From UBA5314 sp040217815 (lineage in GTDB: Bacteria; Bacillota; Syntrophomonadia; Syntrophomonadales; Syntrophomonadaceae), in the NCBI GenBank assembly GCA_040217815.1, contig JBEHWI010000016.1, positions 6,288-70,287 of the forward strand: a stretch of 64,000 nucleotides of DNA. The letters run 5' to 3'. The position numbers and the translations under genes were made by a program. Positions 59,171 through 64,000 of the stretch are shown piece by piece; position 1 is the first letter of the stretch; each line of letters starts with the position of its first letter. The notes below the pieces were generated by a model. It searched no databases. It was not told the DNA's origin and worked only from the letters and a program-made list of their open reading frames with translations.

Positions 59171-60829
59171 ATGTTGAATCAAATTTTTATTCAGTACGGC
59201 GGGGTTATTTACCTGATCCAGTTCTTTTTCGCCGTAGTCATCGGAGTATACTTTTGGACTTTGCTTAAAAACCAGCAGAGTAAAAAGAACGTTGTAGTAA
59301 AGGAATCGGAGAGAGAGACGCAGCGCCTGCAGCGGCTGCGCACCAACTGTTTGACCGAACCCTTGTCCAGCCTTACCCGACCAGCTTCCTTAAACGATGT
59401 AATAGGACAGGAGGAAGCCGTTGACATCCTGCGTTCAGCCCTGTGCGGCCCCAATCCCCAGCATGTGATCCTCTACGGTCCTCCCGGTGTAGGTAAAACC
59501 GCGGCAGCACGGCTGGTCTTGGAGGAAGCCCAGAAAAACCCGCTGTCACCCTTCAATAAAACGGCTAAATTCATTGAGGTTGACGCCACTATTACCAGAT
59601 TTGACGAGAGAAATATTGCCGACCCGCTGATCGGTTCAGTGCATGACCCGATCTATCAGGGTGCGGGAGCTTTGGGCCAGGCCGGTATACCGCAGCCCAA
59701 GCCAGGCGCCTGCACCAAAGCACACGGGGGAATACTTTTTATTGATGAAATAGGAGAATTACATCCCCTGCAGATGAATAAGCTGCTGAAGGTTTTGGAG
59801 GACCGCAAGGTTCTTTTGGAGAGCGCCTACTATAGCGAAAGCGATCGCAATATTCCCGCCCATATTCACGATATATTTAATAACGGGCTACCGGCTGATT
59901 TCCGTTTGGTGGGAGCCACCACTCGGAGTCCTGATGAGCTCTCTCCGGCCTTGCGCTCCCGGTGTATGGAGGTGTTTTTCAAACCCCTGGAGAAAAGCGA
60001 TATATTTACCATAACTAAAAACGCGGCCGACAAGATTCACTGTGTGCTGGAGGATGAAGCCCTGGATGAGATAAGCCGTTATGCCAGCAACGGCCGTGAA
60101 GCAGTGAATATGGTGCAGCTGGCTGCTGGAATAGCTATGATGGAAAACTGCCCCCAGATAAATTTAAACCATGTGGAAAAGGTGCTCAACAACGGTCGTT
60201 TCACACCTCGGGCGGAGTTTAAGCCCAAGGATGATCCAGCCGTGGGGACTGTCAACGGGCTGGCTGTTTATGGCGCCTGCCAGGGCACTTTGATTGAAGT
60301 TGAAGCCAAGAGCATAAAAGTAGAAGTCGGCAAGGGGAACTGGACTATAACCGGCGTTGTTGAAGAGGAGCAGTTTGGAGGACAGGAGCGCCGCCTCACC
60401 CGCAAGAGCATGGCTAAAGGCGCGCTGGAGACAGTATTTACGGTTTTGCGTTCGCGGTATGGCATTAATTTGTATAACTACGACATTCACATAAACTTCC
60501 CAGGAGGGGTGCCGGTTGACGGTCCCTCAGCCGGGGTGAGCATGGCGGCCGCTATCTACTCCAGTATCAAGGGGCTGGCGGTTGACAACCTGGTGGCCAT
60601 GACCGGAGAGCTGTCCGTGCATGGCTCGGTGAAACCGGTAGGGGGGGTTATTAGCAAGGTGGAGGCAGCCCGGAAAGCCGGAATAAAAAGGGTTTTAATC
60701 CCGGCTGAAAACTGGCTCAAGATCTTCGACGATTTCCCGGAAATCAAGATTATACCAGTGCGGGACGTCGAAGAGGTCATTAGCCAGGCCATGGGAGAAG
60801 AAACAGATATCATAACCAGGGCTATCTGA
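59171..60829 (+). CDS. lonB: ATP-dependent protease LonB (sporulation-type)
   Basis: 552 residues. An N-terminal membrane helix (about 11-30) anchors the protein, followed by an AAA+ domain with Walker A GPPGVGKT (103-110) and Walker B GILFIDEIGEL (about 187-197). The C-terminal Lon protease domain has Ser453 (GPSAGVS) and Lys496 (VISKVEAA). In Bacillus, LonB is forespore-associated and lies upstream of lonA, the same order as here. The long Lon N-terminal substrate domain is absent. The two hairpins upstream suggest it is not simply read from clpX. Confidence 0.96.
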   Translation: MLNQIFIQYGGVIYLIQFFFAVVIGVYFWTLLKNQQSKKNVVVKESERETQRLQRLRTNCLTEPLSSLTRPASLNDVIGQEEAVDILRSALCGPNPQHVILYGPPGVGKTAAARLVLEEAQKNPLSPFNKTAKFIEVDATITRFDERNIADPLIGSVHDPIYQGAGALGQAGIPQPKPGACTKAHGGILFIDEIGELHPLQMNKLLKVLEDRKVLLESAYYSESDRNIPAHIHDIFNNGLPADFRLVGATTRSPDELSPALRSRCMEVFFKPLEKSDIFTITKNAADKIHCVLEDEALDEISRYASNGREAVNMVQLAAGIAMMENCPQINLNHVEKVLNNGRFTPRAEFKPKDDPAVGTVNGLAVYGACQGTLIEVEAKSIKVEVGKGNWTITGVVEEEQFGGQERRLTRKSMAKGALETVFTVLRSRYGINLYNYDIHINFPGGVPVDGPSAGVSMAAAIYSSIKGLAVDNLVAMTGELSVHGSVKPVGGVISKVEAARKAGIKRVLIPAENWLKIFDDFPEIKIIPVRDVEEVISQAMGEETDIITRAI

Positions 60830-60896
60830 GCATATGGCGCTTCTTGCGCCGGCATAGCACATATAGTAGAATAGATGTGCCTGGGAGGTGTTTTTT

Positions 60897-63215
60897 TTGC
60901 CTGATATTAAAGAGTATCGTGAGGTTGCCATGCTTCCGCTTCGGGGGCTCTTGGTTTTCCCATATACAGTGATCCATTTAGATGTGGGGCGCAAAAAATC
61001 GATTCAAGCCATTGAAGAATCGATGCTGGATACCAAGGAGATCTTTTTGGCCACTCAAAAAGAAGCCCAAACCGACGACCCGGAAGAAGAAGAGATCTAT
61101 ACTACCGGAACCATAGCTGAAATCCGACAGGTTCTTAAAATGCCCGGCGGGACGATGCGGGTTCTGGTTGAGGGTCTGTACCGGGCTGAGGTGCAGAGCT
61201 ATATAAGTTACGAACCTTTCATTAAGGTGGAAGTAGAAGTCTTGCGCGAGGGCGAGAATGTCAAAACTTCTGAGGTTGAGGCTTTGATGCGTACGCTGGT
61301 ATCGCAATTTGAGCAGTGGGTGCGCATGAGTAAAAAGATCCCACCGGAAACGGTGGTCAGCGTGGTTGGCATTGAAGAGCCGGGCCGTCTTGCTGACGTC
61401 ATAGCATCCCACCTTACCCTGCGCATCAATGAAAAACAGCGTATTCTGGAGTTGAAACACGTTTCAGACCGCTTGAATTTCCTCTGTGAACTTCTGGTTA
61501 AGGAAATGGAAGTCCTGGAATTGGAGAGAAAAATCAATATCCGGGTGCGCAAGCAGATGGAAAAAACCCAGAAAGAATATTACCTGCGCGAGCAGATGAA
61601 GGCTATTCAAAAAGAACTGGGCGACAAGGATGAAAGAACCAGTGAAATTGAAGAACTGAAGGAAAAGATCCATACTGCCAACCTTCCCAAGGAGGCCGAG
61701 GAAAAGGCTTTTAAAGAGCTGGACCGGCTGGAAAAGATGCCTCCCATGGTGGCCGAAGCAGTTGTGGTTCGCAACTACCTGGACTGGCTGCTGGCCCTCC
61801 CCTGGTCGGTGGAAACCCGGGACCGATTGGATCTGAAAGTTGCCGAAAAGTACCTGGAAGAAGACCATTACGGGCTGGAGAAACCCAAGGAGCGAATTCT
61901 GGAATACCTGGCCATCCGCAAATTGGCCAAAAAGATGAAAGGACCCATTCTATGCCTGGTTGGTCCACCCGGGGTGGGCAAAACCTCGCTCGGAAAATCC
62001 GTCGCCAGGTCTCTGGGACGAAAGTTTATCCGCATGTCTCTGGGCGGCATTCGGGATGAAGCTGAAATCAGGGGGCACCGGCGCACATATGTGGGTTCGA
62101 TGCCCGGCCGGGTTTTACAGAGCATAAAAACGGCCGGATCCAGAAACCCGGTCTTTCTCCTCGATGAGATAGATAAAATGACCATGGATTTTAGGGGCGA
62201 CCCGGCGTCGGCTTTATTGGAGGTCTTGGATCCGGAACAGAATTTTACATTTAGCGATCATTATCTGGAAATACCCTTTGACCTTTCCAAGGTCATGTTT
62301 ATAACTACCGCCAATTCAACATACAATATACCCCGTCCGCTGCTGGACAGGATGGAGATTATTGAACTTTCGGGATATACGGAAGAGGACAAAGTGCATA
62401 TCGCCGAAGGCTATTTGATACCCAAACAGATAAAAGAACACGGGATGAAGCCCGATCATATATCCTTCTCCGAAGGGGCGGTTCGCAGAATTATACGCGA
62501 ATATACCAGGGAAGCCGGGGTGCGCAATCTGGAGCGGCAGATCGCTTCAATCTGCCGCAAAATAGCCCGCCAGGTGGTGGAAGATCCCAAGACCCAGGCG
62601 AGCATTACGGCTGGTAATGTCCCCAAATTTTTAGGGATTCAACGCTACCGCTACGGAGTTGCGGAAAAGGAGAATCAGGTGGGCGTGGCTACCGGCCTAG
62701 CCTGGACCGAGACCGGCGGCGACATCTTGTCGGTTGAAGTGGCCCTGGTAAAAGGGAAGGGCAAACTGACCCTGACCGGCAAACTGGGCGATGTAATGAA
62801 GGAATCGGCTCAGGCTGCACTGACTTATGTGCGTTCGCGAGCCGAAGAGCTGCAGATAGATCCGGACAAACTGCAGGATTTTGACATCCACCTGCATGTG
62901 CCGGAAGGGGCTATTCCCAAGGACGGCCCTTCGGCCGGAATTACCATTGCCACTGCTCTGGCTTCGGCTATGTCGGGACGCGAAGTCAAGAACGATTTTG
63001 CTATGACCGGTGAAATAACCCTGCGCGGGAGGGTGCTGCCCATTGGGGGGTTAAAAGAAAAGGTCCTGGCTGCCCACCGGGCGGGAATAAAAAATATCAT
63101 TCTGCCCATTGACAACAAAAAGGACCTGGCTGATATTCCGGCTCCGGTGCGCAGGAATCTGAACTTCATACCGGTAAACCATATGGATGAAGTAATAGAT
63201 CATACACTGAACTAA
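60897..63215 (+). CDS. lon: ATP-dependent protease Lon (LonA)
   Basis: 772 residues. N-terminal LON substrate-binding domain (about 10-205), coiled-coil linker with the REQMKAIQKELG motif, AAA+ domain with Walker A GPPGVGKTSL and Walker B PVFLLDEIDKM, and protease domain with catalytic Ser679 (DGPSAGI) and Lys722 (GLKEKV). I choose TTG at 60897, eight bases behind GGGAGG. The in-frame GTG at 60888 overlaps that ribosome binding site. It degrades misfolded and regulatory proteins in the cytosol. Confidence 0.97.
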   Translation: MPDIKEYREVAMLPLRGLLVFPYTVIHLDVGRKKSIQAIEESMLDTKEIFLATQKEAQTDDPEEEEIYTTGTIAEIRQVLKMPGGTMRVLVEGLYRAEVQSYISYEPFIKVEVEVLREGENVKTSEVEALMRTLVSQFEQWVRMSKKIPPETVVSVVGIEEPGRLADVIASHLTLRINEKQRILELKHVSDRLNFLCELLVKEMEVLELERKINIRVRKQMEKTQKEYYLREQMKAIQKELGDKDERTSEIEELKEKIHTANLPKEAEEKAFKELDRLEKMPPMVAEAVVVRNYLDWLLALPWSVETRDRLDLKVAEKYLEEDHYGLEKPKERILEYLAIRKLAKKMKGPILCLVGPPGVGKTSLGKSVARSLGRKFIRMSLGGIRDEAEIRGHRRTYVGSMPGRVLQSIKTAGSRNPVFLLDEIDKMTMDFRGDPASALLEVLDPEQNFTFSDHYLEIPFDLSKVMFITTANSTYNIPRPLLDRMEIIELSGYTEEDKVHIAEGYLIPKQIKEHGMKPDHISFSEGAVRRIIREYTREAGVRNLERQIASICRKIARQVVEDPKTQASITAGNVPKFLGIQRYRYGVAEKENQVGVATGLAWTETGGDILSVEVALVKGKGKLTLTGKLGDVMKESAQAALTYVRSRAEELQIDPDKLQDFDIHLHVPEGAIPKDGPSAGITIATALASAMSGREVKNDFAMTGEITLRGRVLPIGGLKEKVLAAHRAGIKNIILPIDNKKDLADIPAPVRRNLNFIPVNHMDEVIDHTLN

Positions 63216-63235
63216 ATAAACGTAATTGTTGTATG

Positions 63236-63264
63236 AAAGGGAACGCAGAGGTTCCCTTTTATTT
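63236..63264 (+). terminator. terminator between lonA and ysxC
   Basis: AAAGGGAAC (63236-63244) / GTTCCCTTT (63251-63259), 9 bp, 6-nt loop, then TATTTT. It lies only 15 bp before ysxC. Confidence 0.82.
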
Positions 63265-63278
63265 TGGGAGTATGAAGG

Positions 63279-63866
63279 ATGATTATAAAAACAGCGGAAT
63301 ATGTGGGGTCATTTGTTGACCTGGCCGCCCTGCCGCAGGGGAATTTACCTGAGATTGCGCTGGTGGGCCGTTCCAATGTGGGGAAATCTTCGCTTATAAA
63401 CAAAGTTGTTAATCGCAAAGGCCTTGCCAAGTCCAGTTCTACGCCGGGAAAGACCAGGACCATTAACTATTTTATAGTCAACGACAGCTGGCATCTGGTG
63501 GATCTGCCGGGCTATGGCTATGCCAAGGTGTCCCAGCAGGAGAGAAATCGCTGGCAGAAAATGATAGAAAAGTACCTGCAGAAGCGGGAGCAGTTAAAGG
63601 GAGTTATAATGCTCCTTGACATTCGCCATGAGCCCAATGAAAACGACCAGCTTATGAAAAACTGGCTTTTGGAAAGCGGGCTGCCTCTGCTGCTCATTGC
63701 CACCAAAGCCGATAAAATATCCCGCGGCAATCGGGCCAAACACCTGGCTGTTATCCGCCGGGCGTTAAACCTTGAGATAGCCGATACACCCATCGTATTT
63801 TCCGCTCAAACCGGTGACGGAGTTGAAGATATCAAGGATTCTATTCTGGGTCTCCTATCCGAATAG
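63279..63866 (+). CDS. ysxC: ribosome biogenesis GTPase YsxC/EngB
   Basis: 195 residues. G1 GRSNVGKS (30-37), G2 region STPGKTRTINYF with the conserved Thr, G3 DLPGYG (75-80), G4 TKAD (142-145), G5 FSAQTG near the end. EngB/YsxC acts in 50S subunit assembly. The clpX-lonB-lonA-ysxC order is the one seen in Bacillus. GGGAG lies eight bases before the ATG. Confidence 0.97.
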   Translation: MIIKTAEYVGSFVDLAALPQGNLPEIALVGRSNVGKSSLINKVVNRKGLAKSSSTPGKTRTINYFIVNDSWHLVDLPGYGYAKVSQQERNRWQKMIEKYLQKREQLKGVIMLLDIRHEPNENDQLMKNWLLESGLPLLLIATKADKISRGNRAKHLAVIRRALNLEIADTPIVFSAQTGDGVEDIKDSILGLLSE

Positions 63867-63883
63867 CCCAGCAGTATAACAGA

Positions 63884-63972
63884 GGTGTTACGTGGGGAAG
63901 GTGTTACGGGTGTTACGTGGGGACGTTGTTTATGTTAAAGGGATTTGGGGGTACAGTAAGGACGTCCCCACG
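63884..63972. repeat. REP-like block of direct and inverted repeats
   Basis: GGTGTTACGTGGGGA occurs at 63884-63898 and 63909-63923, with a shortened copy (GGTGTTACGGG) at 63900-63910. CGTGGGGACGT (63916-63926) has a perfect inverted partner ACGTCCCCACG (63962-63972) across a 35-nt loop. This resembles extragenic palindromic elements with GGGGACG cores. The block lies just before the right edge of the window. Confidence 0.6.
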
Positions 63973-64000
63973 GTAGAATAGCCCGGGCCGCGGTGTTTCA

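Overview
The window looks like a chromosomal segment of an anaerobic, moderate-GC, spore-forming-type Firmicute (Clostridia, perhaps Syntrophomonadales- or Peptococcaceae-like). Supporting signs are a giant fused 2-hydroxyacyl-CoA dehydratase activase-type protein, a GerMN lipoprotein, the clpX-lonB-lonA-ysxC order, short-form HisG with HisZ, small PurL with PurS/PurQ, strong AGGAGG-type ribosome binding sites and many TTG/GTG starts. The taxon is an inference; no 16S gene is present.

Layout. Positions 1-600 hold the AT-rich 3' end of a nonribosomal peptide synthetase-type reductase gene, then a decayed tRNA-Lys half and one solitary CRISPR-like repeat: a probable old island edge. Positions 600-3100 are minus-strand housekeeping genes (lipoprotein, methionine aminopeptidase, DUF1330, TetR). 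A TetR gene diverges from the 1431-residue activase-like protein (3239-7534). Positions 7.8-21 kb are a mosaic of single genes: PQQ-type propeller, D,D-carboxypeptidase, Lrp regulator, UlaG-like hydrolase, an ECF sigma operon, zinc-ribbon protein, TrhA/HlyIII, DUF1836, Nudix, lipoproteins, a PAS-only protein and GerMN.

Positions 21.2-33 kb carry a complete-looking de novo purine operon purEBCSQLFMNHD (no purK), with many ATGA overlaps. A TPR-like membrane protein and an HD hydrolase follow. Positions 34.2-40.8 kb carry hisZ-G-D-B-H-A-F-IE (no hisC and no histidinol-phosphatase). Together these two pathways share PRPP and AICAR: HisH/HisF releases AICAR, which PurH consumes.

Positions 40.8-49.5 kb hold mostly envelope genes (CNNM/CorC transporter, beta-propeller protein, cyclophilin lipoprotein, soluble chemotaxis receptor, TatA, OB-fold protein) and tRNA-Leu. 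Positions 49.8-51.5 kb hold a five-tRNA operon (Gly-Arg-His-Gln-Lys) and tRNA-Pro, each with a clear sigma-70 promoter. Next are an L,D-transpeptidase, a TPR membrane protein, a doubly broken sortase, a lipoprotein and tRNA-Gly. The window ends in the protein quality-control block tig-clpP-clpX-lonB-lonA-ysxC.

The most interesting unexplained signal is a dispersed intergenic hairpin. Three good copies (11890-11935, 42401-42453, 58966-59011) share a nearly invariant 7x7 internal loop; the inner stem of two copies shows compensatory changes and the outer stems differ completely. Two terminators (7601-7647, 19928-19973) share one arm of it. This is what a conserved RNA motif, or a hairpin recognised by a protein, would look like.
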